Source: Idiomarinaceae bacterium HL-53
GTDB lineage: Bacteria > Pseudomonadota > Gammaproteobacteria > Enterobacterales > Alteromonadaceae
Reading direction: 5' to 3'
DNA: 64,000 bases
NCBI GenBank assembly: GCA_001458075.1
Contig: LN899469.1
Location: 2,488,501 to 2,552,500 of the forward strand
Made by a program: the position numbers and the translations under genes. Position 1 is the first letter of the stretch. Each line of letters begins with the position of its first letter. The notes under the pieces are model-generated. The model had not been told where the DNA came from. It was given only the letters and a program-made list of their open reading frames with translations, and searched no databases. This document shows, in pieces, positions 38,571 to 47,025 of this stretch.

Positions 38571-39316
38571 TCACACGCTTCGTTTCTGACATCCATTTAA
38601 GCGAGAGCAGACCCGATATTACGGGTCTGTTCGTTTCGTTTTTACGGGGTGAGGCGCGTGAGAGCGATGCGCTTTATATTCTTGGTGATCTATTTGATTA
38701 CTGGATTGGAGACGACGATCAAACGCCATTTCATCGCCACATTATGCAAGAGCTCTCCGCTGTGGTGAAAAGCGGTGTACCGGTCTACTTTATGGCCGGT
38801 AACCGAGACTTTCTCGTTGGCGAAAGATTCGCCGCACAAACCGGGGTTACGATCCTGACCGATCCAACGGTGGTGGACTTGTATGGAACCCCAACGCTAC
38901 TCATGCATGGCGATAGCCTGTGCACGCGCGATGCGAGCTACCAAAAATTTCGACACAGAATACGCAAGCCATGGATGCTAAGTATACTCAAACGGCTTCC
39001 CTTGAGTTGGCGGCGCAGTATTGCTCAAAAGCTTCGCGCGAAAAGTAAAACTCAGCAATATCTCGCCCCCGAAGAATTGGCGGACATGAATGCGGTGGAC
39101 GAGGCCATTATTGAAGCATTTCAAACACACCAAGTAGAACGCCTCATTCATGGCCATACACATCAGCCAGACATTCATGAACATGCATTGAGCAAGGATA
39201 AAAACGGCCTGCGCATTGTACTTGGCGATTGGTACGAGCAAGGCAGCATTTTAGAGCTTACGGCCGATACCTTTATACTTCGGAGTGAACCCCTCAGTGG
39301 GGAAACTGACGAATAG
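38567..39316 (+). CDS. lpxH: UDP-2,3-diacylglucosamine diphosphatase
   Basis: 249 residues of the calcineurin-like phosphoesterase fold. Metal ligands lie in SDIHLSE (about 7), [11 protein letters not shown] (about 41), AGNRDF (about 78), MHGDSLC (about 113) and HGHTHQPD (about 196). It makes lipid X at the fourth step of lipid A synthesis on the inner membrane surface. The 3' end overlaps convergent miaE by 23 bases. Confidence 0.96.
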   Translation: MITRFVSDIHLSESRPDITGLFVSFLRGEARESDALYILGDLFDYWIGDDDQTPFHRHIMQELSAVVKSGVPVYFMAGNRDFLVGERFAAQTGVTILTDPTVVDLYGTPTLLMHGDSLCTRDASYQKFRHRIRKPWMLSILKRLPLSWRRSIAQKLRAKSKTQQYLAPEELADMNAVDEAIIEAFQTHQVERLIHGHTHQPDIHEHALSKDKNGLRIVLGDWYEQGSILELTADTFILRSEPLSGETDE

Positions 39317-40097
39317 ACGGCTTACCGCTATGAAAGCGCAGAGTGTCGTCTTCCACGGTGATCAGTTCAGCTTCAACCGCACTTAAACGATCGATATCTG
39401 CTTGAATGTCTGTACCCGCAATTTCTCTTGCTAGAGCGAGATAGTCCTCGAAATGACGAGCTTCCGAGCGCAACAAGCTCACGTAGAACTTACTTAGCTC
39501 AGGGTCTAAATGTGGCGCAAGTGCCGCAAACCGTTCACAAGAGCGAGCCTCAATTAAACCACCAATAATGAGCTTATCAATCAACGTAGCCGGTTCATGG
39601 GTTCTCGCATGACTTAGCAGGGTCGCCGCATAGCGCGAGGCACTCACCGGCTTCAACACAAATCCGCGCGCCTGCAAAATTTCCCACACTTGGGTAAAGT
39701 GGTGTAGTTCCTCTTTCATTAACAGCAGCATACGATCCACTAGAACCGCTTGCCAACTTGCCTGTTGGCGTTCTGTTAATTTAAGTCGCGGAATCTTTTT
39801 GTGTGCCTTTTTTAAGTCGTGCGTTGCTTTTCGATAGGCCACGTCTTCATAGGGAGTTAGCCATGCCAACACCTGCTCGGCTTGAGCTGGCTCCAGAACA
39901 TATTTTCGCAATAGAAAGGCTGCGCTTTGTGCTGCCTTCAGCTCGCAATGTAAGTGATCAATGAGTAATTCATGTAACGGCTCACTTCTTGATGCCGCTT
40001 GAACCCACGCTTCTGGCGTTTCCACCTGCAAAAAACTCCGAATTGGTGCAAGTAAGTCTTTCATTTCATTTGCTTCTGGTGCTTTTTCAACCCACAT
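39294..40097 (-). CDS. miaE: tRNA-(ms2io6A) hydroxylase
   Basis: 267 residues from the ATG at 40097, which has AAAGGG 7 bases upstream; a TTG five codons earlier would use no such site, and an internal ATG at 40064 is closer to the E. coli-type start. Ferritin-like four-helix fold with di-iron ligands in LHCELKAAQ (about 50), EELHHF (about 130), EARSCERF (about 185) and EARHFEDY (about 215). It hydroxylates the isopentenyl side chain at tRNA A37. Confidence 0.93.
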   Translation of the reverse strand: MWVEKAPEANEMKDLLAPIRSFLQVETPEAWVQAASRSEPLHELLIDHLHCELKAAQSAAFLLRKYVLEPAQAEQVLAWLTPYEDVAYRKATHDLKKAHKKIPRLKLTERQQASWQAVLVDRMLLLMKEELHHFTQVWEILQARGFVLKPVSASRYAATLLSHARTHEPATLIDKLIIGGLIEARSCERFAALAPHLDPELSKFYVSLLRSEARHFEDYLALAREIAGTDIQADIDRLSAVEAELITVEDDTLRFHSGKPSIRQFPH

Positions 40098-40263
40098 CAC
40101 GTGCCCTTTCAAGATTAACGTCTTTATAACAAAATGGTCTGAACAGATTTTGTTCAGAATCTTTCATTCTTGATTTTATCACTCATTCGCTCCGTATAAT
40201 GGACTCACAACAGGTGTGTTGTCTGTTGATGGTCAACGAGGCGATACGCTTCAAGGAGCAGTT

Positions 40264-40866
40264 ATGATACTAAATCATATTTGGGGACTCTACTTTCACC
40301 CGCTAAGAGAATGGAAAACCATCGATGAGCGGCATGAAAGCTTACGGTACTCCCTTTCACACATTCTTCTTGTCGCTCTTATTCCAGCAGGCTGTGCTTA
40401 CTATGCATCGGCGCACATAGGTTGGAGTATTGGTGCAAGAGAGAGTATTTTTATCGCCCAAAAAAGTGCTGCAATTATGGCTGTGCTGATGTACTTCGGA
40501 CTTCTTGGTGGAGTACTTGCGCTGTCTTATTTGGTGCACTGGATGGCAAAAACATTCGGCGCAACACCTACGTTTACACAATCACTTGAGCTCGCAGCTT
40601 ACACAGCAACGCCTGTACTCATGGCAGGACTGGGTGCGCTCTACCCTGAACTGTGGTTTGTGAGTATGGTATTTCTTGGCGGTGTCGCATATTCAGTTTA
40701 CTTGCTCTACGCGGGCGTGCCAATTTTAATGCACATTCCCGAGGAACGAGGTTTCATGTATGCCAGTTCGGTCGTAACAGCAGGGCTTATCTTAATGGTG
40801 ATCCTTATGGTGACCACTGCCATTCTCTGGACTAACGGCTTAGCGCCTACCTTCCAACAAGCATAA
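40264..40866 (+). CDS. Yip1 family membrane protein
   Basis: 200 residues from the ATG at 40264 with an excellent AAGGAG upstream. Five hydrophobic segments (about 32-50, 62-90, 105-125, 130-155 and 170-195), with the N-terminal motif GLYFHPLREWKTIDE typical of bacterial Yip1 domain (DUF1282) proteins. The function is unknown. It is a monocistronic unit closed by the terminator that follows. Confidence 0.85.
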   Translation: MILNHIWGLYFHPLREWKTIDERHESLRYSLSHILLVALIPAGCAYYASAHIGWSIGARESIFIAQKSAAIMAVLMYFGLLGGVLALSYLVHWMAKTFGATPTFTQSLELAAYTATPVLMAGLGALYPELWFVSMVFLGGVAYSVYLLYAGVPILMHIPEERGFMYASSVVTAGLILMVILMVTTAILWTNGLAPTFQQA

Positions 40867-40889
40867 TTAGAAAAATCTTGTTGGAAACA

Positions 40890-40919
40890 AACAAAAAGCG
40901 CCTTCTGGCGCTTTTTGTT
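40890..40919 (+). terminator. Rho-independent terminator after the Yip1 gene
   Basis: A perfect 13-base stem (AACAAAAAGCGCC / GGCGCTTTTTGTT) with a TTCT loop. The T-rich right arm gives a U-tract, and the symmetric A-tract makes it potentially bidirectional. Confidence 0.9.
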
Positions 40920-41001
40920 CTATGGGTACCTGATCAATTCGAGATATTGTTACGTAGCTAAACACTCAATAACACCGACAGTAAAAGACGAGTAGAGCTG
41001 T

Positions 41002-41658
41002 ATGATAAACATGGACTTCAACCAACGCGTTATTATCAACACCCAAACGCTGAACTGGGAGCCTAGCCCAATGGCTGGCGTTAAGCGCAAGAAATTAGAA
41101 CGCGAGAGTGCTGAGAGCGGCCGCGCCACCAGCGTCGTTCGATACGCACCGAACTCCAAGTTTAGCGCGCATGAGCACCCAGCGGGGGAAGAAATCTTTG
41201 TGTTAGAAGGTGTTTTTTCAGATGAACATAGCGATTATCCAGCCGGAACATACTTTCGTAATCCACCGGGCACCTCACACAGTCCTCATTCGAAAGAAGG
41301 CTGCACATTATTAGTGAAACTCTGCCAATTTGATCCGCGTGATACGAAACAATTCTCTATTAATACCAATGAAGCAAAATGGTTACCTGGGATTGGTGGT
41401 TTGAAAGTTATGCCGCTGCATAGTTTTGAACATGAGCATGTTGCACTCGTCAAATGGCCTGCAGGCGAAGTTTTTCAACCGCATCGCCATTTTGGCGGCG
41501 AGGAAATTTATGTGCTCTCGGGAGAATTTAAGGACGAATTTGGTAGCTACCCAGCCGGGACTTGGATGCGCAGCCCGCACTTAAGTCAGCATACGCCGTT
41601 TGTAGAGGAAGAGACCGTTATTTGGGTAAAAACCGGCCATCTTCCTCTACCTTATTAA
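41002..41658 (+). CDS. Bicupin protein (ChrR-like cupin)
   Basis: 218 residues with two cupin repeats. The first has HEHPAGEEIFVLEG (about 53-66), with YPAGTYFRNPPGTSH. The second has HRHFGGEEIYVLSG (about 157-170), with YPAGTWMRSPHLSQH. Each supplies the His-Glu-His metal set of the ChrR cupin family. The anti-sigma zinc domain of ChrR itself is absent, so a stand-alone dioxygenase or sensor role is possible. The first or the fourth codon may be the start. It is convergent with the S9 peptidase gene. Confidence 0.85.
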   Translation: MINMDFNQRVIINTQTLNWEPSPMAGVKRKKLERESAESGRATSVVRYAPNSKFSAHEHPAGEEIFVLEGVFSDEHSDYPAGTYFRNPPGTSHSPHSKEGCTLLVKLCQFDPRDTKQFSINTNEAKWLPGIGGLKVMPLHSFEHEHVALVKWPAGEVFQPHRHFGGEEIYVLSGEFKDEFGSYPAGTWMRSPHLSQHTPFVEEETVIWVKTGHLPLPY

Positions 41659-43695
41659 CTACTCATTGTTTTCTTGATTGCGAAATCGGTCAAACCAATA
41701 GGTTACATAAGCCGGTTTCGCCATCATTTGGCTCGGCCGCGTATGCAGGGCATGCGATGCGCCAGGAACACGCACCATGGCCGACTCAACACCTCGCAAT
41801 TGCAGTGCTTGATAATATTGCTCCGTCTCTGAAATCGGTGTGCGATGGTCAGACTCGCCAGTGAAGAGCATCGTCGGTGTTTTTACATTCCCCACGTATG
41901 AGATCGGCGAATACTTCAAGTAATGCTCTGGCATGTCCCAGGGTAAACCAGGAAACCAATATTGTGTGAAATAATTGTACATATCGGCATTCAATACAAA
42001 GCTGTACCAATTGATCACAGGATTCACTGCAACCGCGGCTGCGAATCGATCGGTGTGACCAATCGTCCAAGTGGTTAAGACACCTCCACCGCTGCCTCCC
42101 GTGATAAATAGCTCTTCTTCATTCACAAAACCGCGGGCAAGTAATGCATCCACACCATCCATCAAGTCGTTGTAATCATAGCTCGGATAGTTATGATGAA
42201 TTTCATTCCCAAACTCAGCGCCATAACTCGTGCTGCCGCGCGGGTTGGTATAAAGCACTACATAACCTTCTGCCGCCATAAGCTGTAATTCCATGGCGAA
42301 AACAGGGCCATAAGCAGCATGCGGGCCGCCATGAATCTCAAGAATTAGCGGATATTTTTTTGCAGCATCGAAATTCGGTGGATAAATAATCCACCCCTGC
42401 AACCGCGTATCGTCGACCGATGAGTCGTACCAGAAGCTCTCAACCTCACCAATATCACGCATCATTTGTAAATCGTCGTTGAACGCAGTGAGTGTGACCT
42501 TCGAATTTCTTCGCAGCGTCGCCAACTCACTCGGGCGCTCGGTACTACTTTGGGTGTATGCAATCAGTCCATTCGATGCCACTGCAAATTGACCGCCGGT
42601 GTATGGCCGACTATATGACACTCCGCCAAGATCACTCGTTAATATCTCTCGCCCACCACGTATACTTTGGCGAGCCAGAACACCCTCGCCCTCGCTCACA
42701 TAGGAAATGATTAAGTCACGGCTATTATTCTCCCATGCGAAATCACCGACGCTACGATCTAGATTATCAGTCAGTGGCGTTACATCACTTCCATCCAGAG
42801 TCATGACATACAAACGACTTTGCTGATAGGCCAACCGCTGGTCATCAAAACCGGTAAATGCGATGTAGCGGCCATTGGGTGACACTTTCGGATTCGCATC
42901 TGGACCTGCACGGTCGGTTAGCTTGGTGAGCTCTTTTGACGCAATATCAACTGCATAAATGTCTGAGTTCAAAGGTTGTGATTTCCAATCTTCCTGCCGA
43001 TTGGCAGAGAAATAAATTGCGCTATTCTGTGGATGCCAGCTCAACGTACCAGCGTGATGATAATCACCCGAAGTCAATTGAATTGGGCTACCACCATGAG
43101 CACTCACTATATAGATGTGTCGGTAACCTTCAGGCAAATACCCCGCGCCATCGGCTCGGTAATTCATACTGTCAATATACTTAGGAGGATCGGCCCAATC
43201 GGCACCTGCAGGCTTACCCGGAAGATTTACCGGCGCCGCATTCGAGCTAGGTGTAAACATTGAAAATGCTAACCACTCGCCATTCGGAGACCAGCTCACC
43301 GCACTCGGGCTCTGTTGCAAATGAGTAATTTGGCTCACACGACCCGTTTCAAGCCACAACATGTGGACTTGTCCATTGGCAATAAACGCGACCCGGTCTC
43401 CTTGCGGCGACCATCGTGGGCTATGTGCATTAAGCTGCACATCAGTCATGGCTTGTAGCCCTTCACCATCAGCATCTACGGTCCACAATGTAGAGCGACG
43501 ACGATCGGTATTTCGGTCCATCCAATTGCGCACAAAAAGAATTTGTTCTCCGTTAGGGCTCGCTTGCGGATCGGTGACAAACTCGATTTCAAAAACATCG
43601 TCTAGCTGCAATGGAGGCAACGCGGCAACGCTTGCGCCAGCAGATAGAAAAGAGACCGTGAGGGCCATCATCAAAAAGTAAAATTGCCGATTCAT
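41659..43695 (-). CDS. S9 family (prolyl oligopeptidase-like) secreted peptidase
   Basis: 678 residues with a signal peptide (to about residue 25). A TolB/WD40-like beta-propeller covers about 40-380 (repeated SPNGEWLAFS-type units). A C-terminal alpha/beta hydrolase domain has the nucleophile Ser in TGGSGGGVLTTW (about 535), Asp in GESDHRTP (about 618) and His in GASHALH (about 650). The elbow GGSGGG replaces the more common GGSYGG. It is probably a periplasmic dipeptidyl or acylaminoacyl peptidase. Confidence 0.93.
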   Translation of the reverse strand: MNRQFYFLMMALTVSFLSAGASVAALPPLQLDDVFEIEFVTDPQASPNGEQILFVRNWMDRNTDRRRSTLWTVDADGEGLQAMTDVQLNAHSPRWSPQGDRVAFIANGQVHMLWLETGRVSQITHLQQSPSAVSWSPNGEWLAFSMFTPSSNAAPVNLPGKPAGADWADPPKYIDSMNYRADGAGYLPEGYRHIYIVSAHGGSPIQLTSGDYHHAGTLSWHPQNSAIYFSANRQEDWKSQPLNSDIYAVDIASKELTKLTDRAGPDANPKVSPNGRYIAFTGFDDQRLAYQQSRLYVMTLDGSDVTPLTDNLDRSVGDFAWENNSRDLIISYVSEGEGVLARQSIRGGREILTSDLGGVSYSRPYTGGQFAVASNGLIAYTQSSTERPSELATLRRNSKVTLTAFNDDLQMMRDIGEVESFWYDSSVDDTRLQGWIIYPPNFDAAKKYPLILEIHGGPHAAYGPVFAMELQLMAAEGYVVLYTNPRGSTSYGAEFGNEIHHNYPSYDYNDLMDGVDALLARGFVNEEELFITGGSGGGVLTTWTIGHTDRFAAAVAVNPVINWYSFVLNADMYNYFTQYWFPGLPWDMPEHYLKYSPISYVGNVKTPTMLFTGESDHRTPISETEQYYQALQLRGVESAMVRVPGASHALHTRPSQMMAKPAYVTYWFDRFRNQENNE

Positions 43696-43783
43696 TGGAA
43701 CGCTCCCAGATGGAATTGAACATAATAAAGAACGAGCATAGAACAGAAACCTGGAAAGATTCCGAAGTTTCGATGAAATTGAG

Positions 43784-44572
43784 TTAATTTGGGATTGTTG
43801 AGAACAATTCCCGAGTGTTGTTGAGCAATGTTTTTGCGATGAGGGCCTCAGGCTCCTCTCTTATCGCACACAACGTCTTGAATACCTGACACACATATTT
43901 TGGTTCATTTCGGCGGCCTTGTTGACCCATGAGTGGCATATCCGGGCTATCTGTTTCTAGAACCAGCGCCGTGAGTGGAATTCTACGGATTGCATCTCGC
44001 GTTTTTTTCGCACGCTCATAGGTAATAACTCCTCCAACACCGAGCTTAAAGCCCAGTTCATGCCATTGCATTGCTTGCTCATAACTTCCAGAGAACGCAT
44101 GTAACATGCCTCGAAGTGCGCTTCGATACTGAATCTTCTTCACGTACTTTTGCAGCTCTGCTTGCGATTTTCGGTGATGCATAACCACCGTGCGTTCGTA
44201 TTCAGCCGCAAGCTCTATTTGCCTCTCGAACAGATACCTTTGCATCGGTAGATTCGCGCAAGTGAAATCAATCCCGATTTCTCCAACAAACGCCGCTTGA
44301 TGCTGTTGCAGTTGATGCTCTAGATAGAAAATATCTGCAGGAACATGCTCGTCGATAAAGTACGGATGCAAGCCGAAACCAATGTGCCAGCTCGAAAATT
44401 CTTGAGAAAGCTGAAGAACCTTCTGCCACTGTGCTCGATGGACGCCCGGGACCACAAAATCAGAGACATGTCCACTGTGTGCAGACGCCATTACCTGCAA
44501 CCGATCTGAATCGAAGTCGGAAAAATCGAGATGACAGTGGCTATCAATCAGCCGTGGAAGACTCTTCACCAT
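43784..44572 (-). CDS. TatD family metal-dependent hydrolase (YjjV-like)
   Basis: 262 residues of the TatD DNase family. Metal ligands are in IDSHCHLDF (about 9-17), GEIGIDF (about 97), HHRKS (about 131), HAFSGS (about 158) and ETDSPDMP (about 208). Family members are 3'-5' exonucleases or deaminase-fold hydrolases. It overlaps the upstream ytjB-like gene by 29 bases. Confidence 0.9.
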   Translation of the reverse strand: MVKSLPRLIDSHCHLDFSDFDSDRLQVMASAHSGHVSDFVVPGVHRAQWQKVLQLSQEFSSWHIGFGLHPYFIDEHVPADIFYLEHQLQQHQAAFVGEIGIDFTCANLPMQRYLFERQIELAAEYERTVVMHHRKSQAELQKYVKKIQYRSALRGMLHAFSGSYEQAMQWHELGFKLGVGGVITYERAKKTRDAIRRIPLTALVLETDSPDMPLMGQQGRRNEPKYVCQVFKTLCAIREEPEALIAKTLLNNTRELFSTIPN

Positions 44573-45194
44573 GCTTCTTACCCCGAATCAACACGGGTTT
44601 TCGACGCCGAATGAACGCAGCCGCCACCATAAGCCCTGAGAAAAACGCCATGAGCATCAAATAGGTATTTTCGCTCATAATGGTGCGATGAAATGGACGA
44701 GATTCAGCCATAATTCGGTCATAATCGAAAGTAATACGAACAAATCCTAGCAGACTCGCTCCGGCCCCATCTCTATCAAGCACGGGCTCTACCATCGGTA
44801 CGGCCCAAATAATGTCGGGGAGCGTTTGTAAGTATTCATGCACTGGCAAATCATGCCCCATGCGAACAATGGTTTGCCCCCATTCATCTTGAATAGCCAC
44901 TTCCAGAATTTCGTCTTGCTGCTGCAGGTGACGCGCAAGACTCTCGAGCGCAACTTCATTCTCTTCCAAGAACCAAATGCGTGCTTCATGCTGCGCTTGC
45001 GCCAGAATAAGCCGAGCTAAGCGCTCTGTGTGCGCCATCAGTGCAGCTTCACCGCGCTGATTCAGCTGTGAGTAGATGTTAATAATGGCAGACACAAACA
45101 ATGCAGCCACAGCCAAGTACAAGCCACGGCGTAACCACCGATCTTCTCGAAAATGCCAGCGAAACGTGCGCTTAGTTGAAGTTTCTGTTTGCAT
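44544..45194 (-). CDS. ytjB: YtjB/AhpA family membrane protein
   Basis: 216 residues. An N-terminal membrane helix (about 24-45) and a second near the C-terminus (about 177-195) flank a periplasmic domain of about 130 residues. It is recognised by topology and by being divergent from serB, as E. coli ytjB (smp) is. The molecular role is unknown. Confidence 0.85.
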   Translation of the reverse strand: MQTETSTKRTFRWHFREDRWLRRGLYLAVAALFVSAIINIYSQLNQRGEAALMAHTERLARLILAQAQHEARIWFLEENEVALESLARHLQQQDEILEVAIQDEWGQTIVRMGHDLPVHEYLQTLPDIIWAVPMVEPVLDRDGAGASLLGFVRITFDYDRIMAESRPFHRTIMSENTYLMLMAFFSGLMVAAAFIRRRKPVLIRGKKHGEESSTAD

Positions 45195-45284
45195 GAGGTC
45201 ACTTTATCCGAACCCGAGTGGAGTGACAATCTTAATCTGGTAAGATAATCTCATCGACTTCGAGGAATAAGAGAACGATTCGTC

Positions 45285-45980
45285 ATGGCACATTTGCTAC
45301 CCAAAATGCATGCTCCCGGAATGGTGGTCTTCGACATGGACTCCACCCTGATTCAAATGGAAAGTATTGATGCTATTGCTGAGATGGCAGGATTTGGGGC
45401 AGAAGTAGCGTCCATAACAGAGGCCGCCATGCAAGGCGAACTCGATTTTAAAGAAGCGTTGGCACAGCGCGTTGCTAAGCTTGAAGGCGTGACAGAGCAG
45501 CTTATTCTTGATATGTGCAGTAATTTACCTTGGATGCCGGGCGTCGATGCACTCATCGAGTGGTTTAAAAGTAAGCGCTGGCGAGTGGTGATTGTATCAG
45601 GTGGGTTTACATGGTTTGCCGACGAGGCTGCAAGGCGCTTCAATGCCGATCATGTGGTTTGTAACTGCCTCGAGGTGGTTCATGGCAAGCTGACCGGCAA
45701 ATTACTGGGCCCGATTGTAGATGCAAAGACCAAACAACAAACCCTACTAAGTTTAATGAACACATGGCATTTAGATTTGCAACAAGTGGTTGCCGTTGGC
45801 GACGGTGCCAATGACATTGATATGATTCAAGCAGCGGGAACCGGTATTGCCTTTATGGCCAAGCCCGCACTCAAGAAAGTTGCAGACATCAGCATTGAAG
45901 CGCCTGACTTGAGCCTTGCCATTCATGCTTTGCAAGGAAGCTACCCTTCGCCCCAACCTGTTCCAAACGAGGCTTTGTAA
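45285..45980 (+). CDS. serB: Phosphoserine phosphatase
   Basis: 231 residues. HAD fold: nucleophile Asp in VVFDMDSTLIQMES (about 16-29), SGGFTWFAD (about 106), the Lys region and GDGANDIDMIQAAGTGIAFMAKP (about 173). It makes serine from phosphoserine. It is shorter than E. coli SerB (322) because the N-terminal ACT-like region is missing, so it corresponds to the minimal catalytic form. The TAA overlaps the next ATG (TAATG). Confidence 0.94.
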   Translation: MAHLLPKMHAPGMVVFDMDSTLIQMESIDAIAEMAGFGAEVASITEAAMQGELDFKEALAQRVAKLEGVTEQLILDMCSNLPWMPGVDALIEWFKSKRWRVVIVSGGFTWFADEAARRFNADHVVCNCLEVVHGKLTGKLLGPIVDAKTKQQTLLSLMNTWHLDLQQVVAVGDGANDIDMIQAAGTGIAFMAKPALKKVADISIEAPDLSLAIHALQGSYPSPQPVPNEAL

Positions 45981-46336
45981 TGACCCAATGGACTGCCAAT
46001 CAACGTGCTGCATTGAATGCGCTTAAAATACCTAGTTTGGAGCTAAAAAGCACAGCTCAAGCGCCTACTGCTGATTTGGTTTCAGCTCCAGAAGAGCCCC
46101 AAGAGTGGCTCTATCAAGTCGGCGTTTGGACACTGTGCTTCCCTAATGAACTGCCGGTACCTCGCTACCCATGGCTCGAAGATTTATGCAGAGCCTACGA
46201 CACGCGACCCACGCACATCAATGGCGCCAAAGCGGGGCAGACTGTGGTGAATTGCGCATTTGTGGCCAAACCCCTGTTAAGCCAAGAGGAAAAGCGCACC
46301 CTTTGGGCCCAACTCAAACCCCTCCTCACCCAATGA
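45980..46336 (+). CDS. holD: Putative DNA polymerase III psi subunit (HolD-like)
   Basis: 118 residues, translationally coupled to serB upstream and rimI downstream (ATGA). Genes just upstream of rimI are commonly holD, and the N-terminus (QRAALNALKIPSLELKS) loosely follows the psi pattern that binds chi and the clamp loader. No other domain is visible. Psi is poorly conserved, so the call is mainly positional. Confidence 0.6.
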   Translation: MTQWTANQRAALNALKIPSLELKSTAQAPTADLVSAPEEPQEWLYQVGVWTLCFPNELPVPRYPWLEDLCRAYDTRPTHINGAKAGQTVVNCAFVAKPLLSQEEKRTLWAQLKPLLTQ

Positions 46337-46791
46337 TGTTTGTACAGCTCAGTGAGTTTCATCCTTCATTGTTAGCAATAGAACAGGCGGCACATGTTTT
46401 GCCTTGGGATGAATCGATGTTGCAAAGCAGCTTTGCGCCCATGTATGAGGTCGTCGGCTTATGGGTGGAGAATCAAATGGTTGGGTTTTACATCAGCCAG
46501 CATGTTGCGCAAGAAGCAACGCTCATGAATATTGCGGTACACCCACAATATCAAGGAAAAGGTTATGGTAGCGCCTTGCTCAATAACTTTCTAATACGTT
46601 ACAGCTGCTTTGAAAACGATGCATGGTCGCTCGCTGTACCTATATTTTTGGAAGTGCGAGAAAGCAATGAATCTGCTATCAGGCTCTACGAACGCTTTAA
46701 GTTTAAGCGGCTTGGCTGTCGACCGAATTATTATCCAGTACCGAAAAGTTCTGAGCGGGAAACTGCCATTGTATACGGCAAAAATGTATAG
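46333..46791 (+). CDS. rimI: Ribosomal protein S18 alanine N-acetyltransferase
   Basis: 152 residues from the ATG at 46333; a longer frame upstream overlaps holD and has no similarity. GNAT fold with HVLPWDE (about 17-23), EATLMNIAVHPQYQGKGYGSALL (about 56-78, acetyl-CoA binding Q/GxGxG/A) and RLYERFKFKRLGCRPNYYP near the C-terminus, all RimI hallmarks. It acetylates the N-terminus of ribosomal protein S18. Confidence 0.93.
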   Translation: MMFVQLSEFHPSLLAIEQAAHVLPWDESMLQSSFAPMYEVVGLWVENQMVGFYISQHVAQEATLMNIAVHPQYQGKGYGSALLNNFLIRYSCFENDAWSLAVPIFLEVRESNESAIRLYERFKFKRLGCRPNYYPVPKSSERETAIVYGKNV

Positions 46792-46798
46792 AAGAAGT

Positions 46799-46875
46799 TG
46801 GCAGGGGCGGAGGGATTCGAACCCCCAACCGTCGGTTTTGGAGACCGCTGTTCTACCAATTGGAACTACGCCCCT
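46799..46875 (-). tRNA. tRNA-Trp (anticodon CCA)
   Basis: Read on the minus strand it folds as a cloverleaf: acceptor AGGGGCG/CGCCCCT, D arm GTTC/GAAC, anticodon loop CTCCAAA giving CCA, T arm GGGGG-TTCGAAT-CCCTC (one mismatch), and an encoded 3' CCA. It closely resembles E. coli tRNA-Trp. The 3' end lies just past the convergent rimI gene. tRNA genes are common insertion sites, and the accessory glycan region starts right beside its 5' end. Confidence 0.95.
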
Positions 46876-47025
46876 GTAACTAGGCTCGGAATTATACAGC
46901 GGGGTTTATAGCTGGCAAGTATTTTCTTGCAAGCTACAGTTTAGGTGCTGAATTGTTGAGCAGTTGTGAGGCTTGCCTTGTTCGTAGTAAATCCATGCGC
47001 TAGGATAATTTGAATAAATCACGCA

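Noticed and set aside
46610..46879. 89-codon frame on the plus strand
   Set aside because: It overlaps rimI in another frame and runs through the tRNA-Trp gene; the RRDSNPQP string is the typical translation of tRNA antisense sequence.
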